Shown here: piece after piece, positions 7,851-15,837 of the stretch
How the letters are laid out: each line of letters begins with the position of its first letter
How positions within the stretch are numbered: the first letter of the stretch is position 1
Assembly (NCBI GenBank): GCA_964515615.1
Contig: CAZEVI010000008.1
Location: 1 to 26,590 of the forward strand
Source of the DNA: CAZEVI01 sp964515615
GTDB taxonomy: Bacteria > Patescibacteriota > UBA1384 > XYA2-FULL-43-10 > CAINNR01
Direction of reading: 5' to 3'
DNA length: 26,590 bases
Notes under the pieces: model-generated
Seen by the model: the letters and a program-made list of their open reading frames with translations, nothing else
Told to the model about the DNA's origin: nothing
The model's database searches: none
Made by a program: the position numbers and the translations under genes

Positions 7851-9974
7851 TTACATCTCTGCTTGGTCTGACGGAGACTGTCCTGATTGGGCTAGCAGCT
7901 GTTCCGGATTGGTGGTGATTACTTGGTCTTCGGAGTAGGAAGCGATGACTTTAATCGCAACATGATTCAAGCCGGCAAAAAACAATCCCTCGCCGACATC
8001 GCTCTCCAAAAGCAGATATTTTTCGCCTTCGGTCAACCCGAATGTTTCGGCGATAATGTCGATTGAAGCGTTTGATTGTTTGAGTAGAACTTGCATCGAG
8101 GAGTTGGAAACGATCGCTTTGCCGTAGCGAGATGAAAGAAAATCCTCGACATCTTGGCTAATAATCGTCAGCCCTAAATAATATTTTCTAGCGCGTTTTG
8201 CCAACCCGTGTAAGAATTTGGCTGAATCTTCATACTGCATCATCCACCAAGCTTCATCGATAATCATCAGTCGGCGGCGCATATCCATCCGGATTTTCGT
8301 CCAAATATAATTCAAAATTGTGTACATTGCCACCGGTCGCAGTTGTTCCTCGAGATCACGAACCGAAAAGACAACAAAGCCGGGTTTTAATTCAAAATTA
8401 GTCGGCGCATTGAAAATGCCGGCAAAAGTTCCTTCAACATATTTTGACAGCCGTCTGGTAATGCTTTCGGTGCCGTTCATATTTGAAAGAACATTGTAAA
8501 AATCTTGCATAATAGGCGGTTCGTTTTTTTGGCTCTCCGGATCGGTGGTAATATCTTTTAGCGCGTAGGCCTCGTACAAACCTTTTTCAACCAACGAATC
8601 TTCGGCCGGCGTCAGTCCGCCAACCATCAAATTTATTAGCCCATGGAGCGAGGAGACATTTGAACGCAGAACATCTTCGCCCGATTCCTTCTCCGAATCG
8701 AGACTACGCGGCAGATCAAAAGGGTTAATTCGCTGTTGAGAATTTAGAGAATATTGAAGATAACTGCCACCGACGGCGTCGCAGAGATTTTTGTATTCTG
8801 ATTCCGGATCGACAATAATAATATCGGTTCCGAACATTAAACCTCTAAGCGCTTCGAGTTTGATCATATAAGATTTTCCCGAACCGGACTTGGCGAAAAC
8901 AACCGAATTGGCGTTTTCCAAGCTAAAACGGTCAAAAATTATCAACGAATTGTTGTGGCGATTGATGCCGTACAGAATTCCATCTTCCTGTGTCAATTCA
9001 GAAGAAGTAAAGGGGAAGATTGAGGAAATTGATCCGGTATCTAAATTGCGCAAAACGGAGATTTTGTCGCGCATCATTGGTGCGGTCGAGATGAATCCGT
9101 CAGACATTTGAAGCAGAGTTTCTTTGGTATAAATTAACATTCCACCGAGAGTTGATTCCATCTGTTTGGTTAAAGTATTTAATTCTTCGAGTGAGTGAGC
9201 GTAAATTGTGAAGTACAAGCCAAGCTGAAACAGTCGGACTTCGCCGCGTTGCAAAACGTCGCGCAACGCTTCAACATCGCCAAGAGCGGTTTCCAACTCC
9301 GGATCCCGTGGCTGACCTTTTTCTTGGGCGATCATTAAAGATGACTGAATTTTACCAACTTGGCTCTTTAAATCTTTCATCACATTTGAGGTTTCAAGCG
9401 GGTGAATATGCATACCAATATCCATTGTAATGTCATAATTTATCAACGGCGATAACCAGTTGGCTTCCAAATATCGCGGGTAAGTGTAAACAAAAAGTGT
9501 TTTGCAAAAAGTATCACCAAGTTGTAAATAGTTCGGATTGATAACATAAGCTGCCGGTGCAATGATGTCGCGAACGGTCAGCATTCCTTCTTGGAAAATT
9601 TTTTGCGCTTCTCTAGCTTCAATCGTTTCTTGAGCGGTTAGGCGCGGATCGTTGGTGACCGGCTGATTGGTTGTTTGAGTAACATTGGCAGAATTATTGT
9701 TTGTTGGTGAGGTTGGTGGTGTGGATGGCGAATTGTTGGTTGGAACACCTATTTGAGTCGGCAATTTGAATTTTTTGGGAGCCGTCAATGGGTCGGAAAG
9801 GTCGGTTTTATCACTAATTTTATTTTGTGGAGTGTTGGCCCAAAAATCATCACTGCCACCGGCTGATGTCGGTTGTTGGTTGTCGGCTGAATTGTTGATT
9901 GGAATACTAAAATCAGTTCGCGGCTGATTAGCGTTTTGACTGTTACTTGAGTTTTTGGGAATTAAATCGGGCAT
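7851..9974 (-). CDS. virB4: VirB4-family secretion ATPase
   Basis: 707 residues from the ATG at 9974. I prefer this start over an upstream in-frame ATG at 10121 because GGAG lies 8 nt before it and the extra 49 codons run through an interspersed non-coding repeat (10029-10119). Residues 1-110 are Asn/Pro/Thr/Ser-rich and probably disordered. The ATPase core has a Walker A (AKSGSGKSYM, Lys367), a DPESEY motif behind it, a Walker B (LMIIDEAWW, Asp573-Glu574) and an ISQDVEDF motif. VirB4 proteins are hexameric cytoplasmic ATPases at the base of type IV secretion systems. The family's N-terminal half may be supplied partly by the upstream TraC-like protein. The gene is 210 nt from its upstream neighbour, an unusually wide gap in this cluster. 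Confidence 0.93.
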   Translation of the reverse strand: MPDLIPKNSSNSQNANQPRTDFSIPINNSADNQQPTSAGGSDDFWANTPQNKISDKTDLSDPLTAPKKFKLPTQIGVPTNNSPSTPPTSPTNNNSANVTQTTNQPVTNDPRLTAQETIEAREAQKIFQEGMLTVRDIIAPAAYVINPNYLQLGDTFCKTLFVYTYPRYLEANWLSPLINYDITMDIGMHIHPLETSNVMKDLKSQVGKIQSSLMIAQEKGQPRDPELETALGDVEALRDVLQRGEVRLFQLGLYFTIYAHSLEELNTLTKQMESTLGGMLIYTKETLLQMSDGFISTAPMMRDKISVLRNLDTGSISSIFPFTSSELTQEDGILYGINRHNNSLIIFDRFSLENANSVVFAKSGSGKSYMIKLEALRGLMFGTDIIIVDPESEYKNLCDAVGGSYLQYSLNSQQRINPFDLPRSLDSEKESGEDVLRSNVSSLHGLINLMVGGLTPAEDSLVEKGLYEAYALKDITTDPESQKNEPPIMQDFYNVLSNMNGTESITRRLSKYVEGTFAGIFNAPTNFELKPGFVVFSVRDLEEQLRPVAMYTILNYIWTKIRMDMRRRLMIIDEAWWMMQYEDSAKFLHGLAKRARKYYLGLTIISQDVEDFLSSRYGKAIVSNSSMQVLLKQSNASIDIIAETFGLTEGEKYLLLESDVGEGLFFAGLNHVAIKVIASYSEDQVITTNPEQLLAQSGQSPSDQAEM

Positions 9975-10028
9975 AAAATGAACTCCGTTGATAAATTTTA
10001 ATATTACTGTGTGCGTCTCTTTTGGTTC

Positions 10029-10119
10029 GTCATTGCGAGGAGTTCGCCGATAAGCGAACGACGAAGCAATCTCTATTAAATAGATTACCACGCTATGTTG
10101 ACACTGCGCTCGCAATGAC
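10029..10119. repeat. Interspersed palindromic element of the GTCATTGCGAG type
   Basis: The ends are an exact 11-bp inverted repeat, GTCATTGCGAG at 10029-10039 and CTCGCAATGAC at 10109-10119. Inside are two smaller hairpins: TTCGC (10043-10047) with GCGAA (10054-10058), and an imperfect AATCTCTAT/ATAGATT one near 10068-10087. From memory, sequences with this GTCATTGCGAGGAG...GAAGCAATCTC wording occur as dispersed non-coding elements in many environmental bacteria. It sits in the TraC-like/virB4 spacer and creates a false N-terminal extension of virB4. It could fold as a large RNA hairpin in the polycistronic transcript. Confidence 0.75.
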
Positions 10120-10184
10120 AATTATGCACTAATGGTAATGTCTAATTTTTTAAAAAATCCTAAATTTAAAATAATAAATTAAAA

Positions 10185-11150
10185 TTAAGGAGTCGGATTT
10201 TGTGTTGGGGGGATTGTTTGTTCGGGTGGCGCTGTTGGCGGCGGTTTCGCTTCAACTTCTTGCGGTTCAAGTGTTCCCGTAGCGTTGGCGGCAGTTGGGG
10301 TTGTTTGACCACTTTCGACCGCCCCGGCCTGCTTTTTTATCTTATCTTGTTCGCGAACATAACTGGTGTTGTCAATCACCGGAGTTTCGCCAACAGTATC
10401 AAGCGGTTTTTCAATATCAATTTGACCGCCTGCCACACTTTCTTTTCCGCTGACAATATTTGCTTGAAGACCTTCAAGATCGCCAAGACGTTCCTTGTCA
10501 GCAATGCTCGGATTGTAAAAATTATAATACAGCTCGATCAGTTCGCTGGTTGACAGCTGTTTGCAGTGCAAACCAATTGAACCAAGCCCGGAAGCAATAA
10601 CATCGGCTCGTTGCCGCAGTTCTTCACCATGACTTTTAAAATCTTTTTCCGAAATTTTCAGCAGCGAAACCGAATTGCCACGGTTTAGGAGTTTATCAAC
10701 AAAAGAGATGTTTTGAAGCTCAATATTTTCCCAACCGATAATAACGTAAAAGCGTTTTTTCATAATGTTGGCCATATTTATCAACTCGGTAACAAAATCA
10801 ATGTAGTCGAGCGTCTGAGCTTTCAGAAGATCAGTTGTTTGAACAGTCGCTCTTTGGCGAAGTTTGGCTAAATATGGGGTAAGATCGAGTTTTCTTGATT
10901 GAACTAAAAGCTCAACCGGAAAATGGAGAGAGTTTAAAAAACCTTGAAATTGAAAAATGATCGAATTTTGTTCGCGTTCGCTTTTCAAACCAAAATTGAC
11001 AGCGGTAACTTCAAAAATCAGCCGATATGAACCGTCTTTCAAAATTACGATGCTGTCTTCTACACCGGCAATCTCCAAAGTTTCTTGGGTCGATGCGGCG
11101 AGTTTTGTCTTCTGATTCGCGATAACCCCTCCTTGTAAGGTTAAACTCAA
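10185..11150 (-). CDS. TraC-like protein, VirB4 N-terminal-domain relative
   Basis: Up to 321 residues. The N-terminal 230 residues (VILKDGSYRLIFEVTAVNFGLKSE... through a two-helix region and FYVIIGWENIELQN) resemble the TraC-like domain proteins found beside VirB4 in Patescibacteria; the fold corresponds to the N-terminal part of VirB4/TraC. The last ~90 residues are Pro/Thr/Glu-rich and likely disordered. There is no membrane segment or Walker motif, so it is probably a cytoplasmic partner of VirB4. The start is uncertain: an in-frame TTG at 11150 has little ribosome site, while the only strong site (AAGGAGGGG, 11134-11126) is inside the frame, four bases (counted after AAGGAGG) before an ATC codon at 11123. 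There is no ATG in the first 50 codons. The reading frame itself is secure. Confidence 0.8.
   Translation of the reverse strand: MSLTLQGGVIANQKTKLAASTQETLEIAGVEDSIVILKDGSYRLIFEVTAVNFGLKSEREQNSIIFQFQGFLNSLHFPVELLVQSRKLDLTPYLAKLRQRATVQTTDLLKAQTLDYIDFVTELINMANIMKKRFYVIIGWENIELQNISFVDKLLNRGNSVSLLKISEKDFKSHGEELRQRADVIASGLGSIGLHCKQLSTSELIELYYNFYNPSIADKERLGDLEGLQANIVSGKESVAGGQIDIEKPLDTVGETPVIDNTSYVREQDKIKKQAGAVESGQTTPTAANATGTLEPQEVEAKPPPTAPPEQTIPPTQNPTP
11126..11134 (-). promoter_or_regulatory. Strong ribosome-binding site pointing at an ATC codon
   Basis: Minus-strand AAGGAGGGG lies just before GTT ATC GCG of the TraC-like gene. The same window uses AAGGAGGGATA-ATG at 17441 and AAGGAGTCTT-ATG at 22090, both with the ATG four bases after the GGAGG/GGAG core. 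At that spacing the codon here is ATC (11123-11121). Confidence 0.6.
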
Positions 11151-11232
11151 AATCCCAATATCTAAACTCTAAATTGTTTTGAAATTGGAATTTTGATCAT
11201 TTGGATTTGTTTAGGGTTTAGAATTTAGTATT
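11151..11232. other. AT-rich spacer of recurring words
   Basis: The spacer between the PrgI-family and TraC-like genes reads like strings of near-repeats (TCTAAACTCTAAATT, TTTAGGGTTTAGAATTTAG). The word style recurs at 11659-11809, 15838-15983 and 19740-19860. No ORF, clear promoter or terminator is visible. Confidence 0.5.
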
Positions 11233-11658
11233 TTAATTTACCGCCGGTGGATTGTTTTTCCCTCTGGAATCAATAATATTGGCCAGTTTTTCAATGTCAG
11301 CTCTGGAGTAATGTTTGTTGGCATAGGGGTCGGCGGCTTTGGTAATTTGCGGATGATAAATTTCAACTCGAATATTATTATCTCCTTTGCGCCAAAGTCG
11401 GGTTTTCGGATTTGACATATATGTAGCCAAATTTCTCAAAAATAAGCCGAACGACTGGCCGTTAATTTTTACAAAAACAACAAAAAATGTCAGCAGAAAG
11501 ATTGGCAAAGCGAAAATCCAACCGACTATTCCGGAAATTGCCGAAAGAATAATGTAACCGGCACCGGCACCGACAGCGGTATAAACAATCTGAATCATAG
11601 TCAGCGGGCCGAGAATTCGGTCTTCAATATCAATTTTTTGCGGAACTTTGAATTGCAT
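11233..11658 (-). CDS. PrgI-family inner-membrane protein (VirB3-like)
   Basis: 141 residues. The N-terminus MQFKVPQKIDIEDRILGPLT is typical of PrgI-family proteins of Gram-positive and Patescibacterial type IV secretion systems. Two hydrophobic segments follow (about 21-43 and 45-66), then a cytoplasmic tail with SFGLFLRNLATYMSNPKTRLW. VirB3/PrgI proteins sit in the inner membrane and contact VirB4; the position just upstream of the TraC-like and VirB4 genes agrees. A weak GAG precedes the ATG. Family assignment is confident. Confidence 0.88.
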   Translation of the reverse strand: MQFKVPQKIDIEDRILGPLTMIQIVYTAVGAGAGYIILSAISGIVGWIFALPIFLLTFFVVFVKINGQSFGLFLRNLATYMSNPKTRLWRKGDNNIRVEIYHPQITKAADPYANKHYSRADIEKLANIIDSRGKNNPPAVN

Positions 11659-11809
11659 AACTCAATCTCAAATATCAAATTACAAATAAAAACTAAATGT
11701 CAAACACTCCAATCTTTCAGTTTTGAGCTTCATTTGGCATTTAGGTTTTAAATTTTTAATTGGTTACAATTATATTATAACAAATTCTGTTGACAATGCG
11801 AAAAAACGA
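11659..11809. other. AT-rich spacer of recurring words
   Basis: This 151-bp spacer contains word-like strings (CTCAAATATCAAATTACAAA, TGAGCTTCATTTGGCATTTA) resembling other spacers in the window. TATTATAA near 11772 could belong to a promoter, but no convincing -35 partner is seen. No ORF. Confidence 0.45.
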
Positions 11810-13003
11810 TTATTGTTCAACATTTGGTAGCGGCATTACTGATTTTATTTCGTCGCCGAATGTACCAGCGAAATTCGCTAACGCGTTCCAAATATTGTCT
11901 CCTGAATGTGCCGGTGCGTTTTTTGGAACTGCTGGTTCGCTAAGACCACCGCCAAAATAATTGCCGCTAAAATCAAACATGCCGGCAATATCATCAAGGT
12001 CAGCTTCGGCAATCTCTCTCTGGCTAGCTTCAGCAATTTTGATTTTCAGTTTTTCTTTATCAGCCATCTGACTTTGAATTTTTTCGAAAAAGAAGCGGTT
12101 TTCGTCCAACCATGTTTTAAAAAGGATGTGATCTGCCCTTAATCGCCTTTGATTTTCTGGTGGCATTGTATCTCCCAGTTCACAGATAAAACCACTGAAT
12201 TCACCGCCGGAAGCAAGATAAGCGACGATTTTTTCGGCCAGAATCTCTTCGGAGAGCCAAGCCGACCATCTTTTTATCTCTTCGTCGGTAACTCCCTCGC
12301 GGTTTTTAGCAGCTGCAAATTGATTAAGTGCGTTGACTGTCCGGTATGATTCGCGAAAGTGCAAATTGTTGTCGGCGATCAAAGCACCAATTTTGTTTTG
12401 AGTTTCTTCGTCACTACCAATCCCAGCCAACCGAGAAAGTCCGTGGGAGATTTCGTGTTTCAAAATGTGAGTGATGTCTTGCGGCTGGCCATCAATCTCT
12501 TCGAAAAGTTCGTCATAAACCTTAATTATCGGCAAATTTTCGCTGTATTCACAGACTTTATCCATTGTTCCGCTTTCACCGCCGTCAACAATCTTGACCG
12601 CCAGTGCTTTTAGTGTTTCGCCATCAAAAACTCCGTCGGCAACTAATTCGGCTAGAGCACGGGTGATTTCCACTCTGTGTTCGGGTGAAAATTTTGGGCT
12701 GACAATCGATTCCGCAAACTGAAAATATTTTAGCGTTTCAGCCAAATTTTCTTCGCTTTCGCCATGCTCTTTCGCCCAGCCAGTTGTGAAAGCGATAATT
12801 TTTGAATCGTCAAACTCTTTTGATTGAGCCAATTTGTAAAGTGGCTCAATTCCGGCACGAATTTGTTGTCGGGCTCTAACCGCTTTTAATCTGGTGTGCT
12901 TAGCGGAAGGTTTAGCGTCACCCGAAACTGGCAAATCTTCGATTGGAGCTTCAGTCTCGGGAACGACCGGTTCATCAATTAAATCTGTTGGTAATTCAGT
13001 CAT
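11810..13003 (-). CDS. Soluble protein with an HExxH zinc-peptidase motif
   Basis: 397 residues from the ATG at 13003. An in-frame ATG at 13102 would add 33 residues translated from an interspersed non-coding repeat, so I reject it, though the chosen ATG has no clear ribosome site. It has an acidic Pro/Glu-rich N-terminus (1-30), a mostly helical body, and HEISH (His183, Glu184, His187) inside ITHILKHEISHGLSRLAG, a helix of zincin type. SEEILAEKIVAYL about 70 residues later could supply a third glutamate ligand (Glu252, 253 or 257), as in gluzincins. There is no signal peptide or membrane segment, so it is cytoplasmic or itself a secreted substrate. I do not recognise a named family. Its place between the VirB6-like and PrgI-like genes suggests a role in the secretion machine or as an effector. 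Confidence 0.8.
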   Translation of the reverse strand: MTELPTDLIDEPVVPETEAPIEDLPVSGDAKPSAKHTRLKAVRARQQIRAGIEPLYKLAQSKEFDDSKIIAFTTGWAKEHGESEENLAETLKYFQFAESIVSPKFSPEHRVEITRALAELVADGVFDGETLKALAVKIVDGGESGTMDKVCEYSENLPIIKVYDELFEEIDGQPQDITHILKHEISHGLSRLAGIGSDEETQNKIGALIADNNLHFRESYRTVNALNQFAAAKNREGVTDEEIKRWSAWLSEEILAEKIVAYLASGGEFSGFICELGDTMPPENQRRLRADHILFKTWLDENRFFFEKIQSQMADKEKLKIKIAEASQREIAEADLDDIAGMFDFSGNYFGGGLSEPAVPKNAPAHSGDNIWNALANFAGTFGDEIKSVMPLPNVEQ

Positions 13004-13049
13004 AATAATAAAATTTAAAAATTCTTCGTTATTTTGAGTCAATCCGATT

Positions 13050-13120
13050 ACTTGGAAGACGAGAAATCTTAGATGTAAGACAAATTCGTCATTTCGAAAC
13101 AAGTTCGGGATGGCAGAAAA
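13050..13120. repeat. Interspersed non-coding element of the GTCATTTCG / GAGAAATCTT type
   Basis: The stretch contains ACGAGAAATCTTAGATG, then TAAGAC, then CGTCATTTCGAAAC and GGGATGGCAG. From memory this wording is typical of a dispersed intergenic element in environmental bacteria. It lies between the 147-residue protein gene and the HExxH gene and produces the false upstream extension of the latter. No exact terminal inverted repeat is seen, so it may be degraded. Confidence 0.55.
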
Positions 13121-13125
13121 TAAAT

Positions 13126-13569
13126 TTAAAATTGTTTCAATGTCTCAGCGATTTTTTTAACAATCGTTACCGTCAATTCTTCGGAAATTTGCTTCTGATC
13201 GAGCTTTTTGCCTTTGAGTTTTTCAAAGTAAGACATCAGTTCTGGCAAGACAACATTATAAATCGCTTCAGCACGCTTGGTTTTTTCATCAACCGAAAGT
13301 TTTTTAAAAGTGTTTTCAATTCGAATGTCGGAGAGAATTATCCGTTTAGTAGTGGTGTCAGCCAAGGTTTTTAAATCGCCTTTGCGATTCAAAACTTTGG
13401 AAACGAAAAGCCCGATATGATTCGAGGCGGAAACATGGGCGACAATGTTTGTGTTGACCGATTTTCGGACTTGGTCAATATTTTGACCGGGGTGAGCGCG
13501 AACAATTTGCGCCGCTTTTTCAGCATTATCAAAAATATCTTTCAATTTTTCATTGATATTACTGGCCAT
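13126..13569 (-). CDS. Small soluble protein overlapping the VirB6-like gene
   Basis: 147 residues, Lys-rich, with no signal peptide or membrane segment, probably all helical (MASNINEKLKDIFDNAEKAA start; ends IVKKIAETLKQF). I recognise no domain. The ATG at 13569 lies inside the end of the upstream VirB6-like gene (11-nt overlap) with AAGGAG seven bases upstream, a classic coupled arrangement. This implies matched synthesis with the channel protein and suggests a cytoplasmic partner of the VirB6-like C-terminal tail. Confidence 0.8.
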   Translation of the reverse strand: MASNINEKLKDIFDNAEKAAQIVRAHPGQNIDQVRKSVNTNIVAHVSASNHIGLFVSKVLNRKGDLKTLADTTTKRIILSDIRIENTFKKLSVDEKTKRAEAIYNVVLPELMSYFEKLKGKKLDQKQISEELTVTIVKKIAETLKQF

Positions 13570-15811
13570 TTTGTTCTCCTTCCAAATTCAATGATGGTTC
13601 TGCGTTGGGATTTATTTTCAGTGCGGTTTTTCGAGCGCCTTCGGTGTCTCCGGCAGCCAACTGCTCTCGACCTTGTTTGACCAAAGAATCAATTTCATCT
13701 GGCGATTGCCCATCTTTAAGCATTTTAGCAACACTTTGCAATGCCAGCTCTTGACGCTGAGCCATTCGCAGAGATGTAGTACTGTTAGCTTTGGCAACTC
13801 TCATTTGCAATGTTCGTAATTGTTCGCCGGCAACCGGATCGATCGATTTTATCCGGACAGAAACTTCCGGCATATGAAAAACTCCGGCAGAAATACCAGT
13901 TTCGCCGGAAGGCTTAACGACATTGGCCGCAACAGAATCAGAGACTTTCGAAGAAACTTTCCCTTGTTCAACCAGTTGTTCGAGCAATTCTTCCATTCGG
14001 GAAAAATCAGTATTGCCGTCGGCAGGTGGTGGCTGGTCGTTCTGTCCGGGCGTTGCCGAAGAATCGGCAGACTGGTCGTTCTGTCCGGTCATCGGTATGG
14101 CGGATGAAGGACCGCCACTTCTTCTTCGCGGATATTCAAAAAGACTCTGATCCATAGCATCCAATTCTGATGTTGTTTTGTATTTAAATTTTGGATCTTT
14201 ACCCGCCCCAACTTGTTCTGTCACTTCTTCTGGAGTTGGCGGCAATACATCATCAGCAATATCGCTGGCAGTTGCATATTTTGCGCGTCGGACATTGTTT
14301 CTTTCATCAACTCCCCCGAGGTAAGTAAGTTTTTTCCAGATTGGAACTGCCGTGCCTCTGGTTGCGTTATGCTGTGTTTGTTCGCGGAGTTCTTTAACGA
14401 TGGTTTTTATTTCAATATATTTGCCAGGTTCAAATTTTGCCAACTTGGTTTCAGGTTTTAATCTATCATTTCTGTCAAGAGCTCCAAGTTGTCCCAGCTG
14501 CTCAAACAGCGCTTCGGATTCTGCTCCACGAATGGTAATTTGGTTTTCACTAATGTTGTTGCGATCTCTGGCTTTGACCCGACTAAATGCCGCGTCAGGT
14601 AGCTTTTTTTTGCCAGTGATATGGTCGGAATATGCTCGTTGATAAACATCTCGTTCGGCATTACTTTTAGCTTTGTTGCGAACATCAGTTGGCAGTTGAT
14701 CAGCAAAAATTTGATAAGCCGCATGTCTTTCATACCATCGCCCTAGACGGGTATCCATCATTTTATTAGTGAAATTTTGTTTTGCTCTGTTATATCGGCG
14801 ATCAAATCCGTTTTTAGCTGCACCGGTAACTCGCCCCCCAGTTTTGCCCCAAACTTTTTTACCCAAGCCAGCCCAAGAACCGACGGCTTTATCAACTTTA
14901 AACGGCGAGGTAATTGCCATATACAAACAAATTCCGGCAAATGCCATTGGCAAGACCCAAGTGCCGTTTGCCCCAATGGCGGCTAAAAATTCTCCGGCCA
15001 GCCAGAGCCAAAAAACGGATATAACCGGCATAAAAACCCATTTCCAAAATTGGCTCCACCACTGTTGGAAGTATTTTTTGGTCATCGGCAAAATCATTGC
15101 CATAAAAGCGGCTGGTGCGACGCAAATCAGAAAATAAAGAAAAAAGTTTCGAACAAGAAATATAAAGCCAAGAATTGCCATCAAAACGGCACCGACAATG
15201 ACAAAAAACTGTTTTAAAATATAAACTATAATATAGCCGGAATAGCTGTTATCTGACGGAACCGGTCTATTGGGAGTTTGACTGAGAATATCGTTAAAAG
15301 CGCCAGTAACACCATTTGATGGACTTCCGGTTAGAAAGACCGAGATTGAGACATTACTAAGATCAATTATCATTCTGGCGATTAGAAAGCTAAAGTTTGC
15401 CAAAACAACCGACATAATAAAAGTCGGCAAAATTTTCTTAACGGCGTAGGAGTCAATCTGAATGCGGAGAATATTCATAAAGGCGACCCAAATCAACGCT
15501 GCCAAAACTAGAGTATTCATTATATTTAGAATAATTCCCCAAATTTTAACCGTGACTGAACCCATAGTGTCATTGCCACTGGCATCGGTAAAGCAGCTGG
15601 CAGTGTTGCCGCCGGCGCCGATGTTGGCAGCTGTTGACGAGCAGTTGGGTTTGCTGGTATCTGGTGATAGGACTTTGTATATCGGTTCAACCGTTGGCCA
15701 GTCTATCGCTTGAGCTTTTGGAGCATAAGAGAAAATAAAAAACGACAGAAAAAAGACCCCAGCCGCAAAGAGGAGAATTTTATTGAAAGTTTTAAGTGAA
15801 AGTTTTGACAT
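13559..15811 (-). CDS. VirB6/TrbL-like multi-pass channel protein with long cytoplasmic tail
   Basis: 750 residues. A signal-like segment (about 11-30, ending KAQA-ID) is followed by an external Cys-containing loop (C57, C73), then hydrophobic segments near 89-112, 127-149, 193-220, 222-242, 257-280 and 285-301. This matches the VirB6/TrbL polytopic components of type IV secretion, with the aromatic FQQWWSQFWKWVFMPV stretch before the last membrane spans. Residues 303-750 are soluble, first basic and then Gln/Pro/Asp-rich with a short repeat (GQNDQSAD, GQNDQPPP), ending with helical segments. Large tails are seen in 'extended' VirB6 proteins. No clear ribosome site precedes the ATG. Confident as VirB6-like; exact subfamily open. 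Confidence 0.85.
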   Translation of the reverse strand: MSKLSLKTFNKILLFAAGVFFLSFFIFSYAPKAQAIDWPTVEPIYKVLSPDTSKPNCSSTAANIGAGGNTASCFTDASGNDTMGSVTVKIWGIILNIMNTLVLAALIWVAFMNILRIQIDSYAVKKILPTFIMSVVLANFSFLIARMIIDLSNVSISVFLTGSPSNGVTGAFNDILSQTPNRPVPSDNSYSGYIIVYILKQFFVIVGAVLMAILGFIFLVRNFFLYFLICVAPAAFMAMILPMTKKYFQQWWSQFWKWVFMPVISVFWLWLAGEFLAAIGANGTWVLPMAFAGICLYMAITSPFKVDKAVGSWAGLGKKVWGKTGGRVTGAAKNGFDRRYNRAKQNFTNKMMDTRLGRWYERHAAYQIFADQLPTDVRNKAKSNAERDVYQRAYSDHITGKKKLPDAAFSRVKARDRNNISENQITIRGAESEALFEQLGQLGALDRNDRLKPETKLAKFEPGKYIEIKTIVKELREQTQHNATRGTAVPIWKKLTYLGGVDERNNVRRAKYATASDIADDVLPPTPEEVTEQVGAGKDPKFKYKTTSELDAMDQSLFEYPRRRSGGPSSAIPMTGQNDQSADSSATPGQNDQPPPADGNTDFSRMEELLEQLVEQGKVSSKVSDSVAANVVKPSGETGISAGVFHMPEVSVRIKSIDPVAGEQLRTLQMRVAKANSTTSLRMAQRQELALQSVAKMLKDGQSPDEIDSLVKQGREQLAAGDTEGARKTALKINPNAEPSLNLEGEQNGQ

Positions 15812-15837
15812 TTGAGTTGAAATAATAATCAGTAAAA

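Noticed and set aside
9975..10121. N-terminal extension of VirB4 from the ATG at 10121
   Set aside because: It is encoded by the palindromic repeat element and spacer; the ATG at 9974 has a proper GGAG and begins a plausible protein.
13004..13102. N-terminal extension of the HExxH protein
   Set aside because: It translates a dispersed non-coding element; the protein character begins at MTELPTDL.
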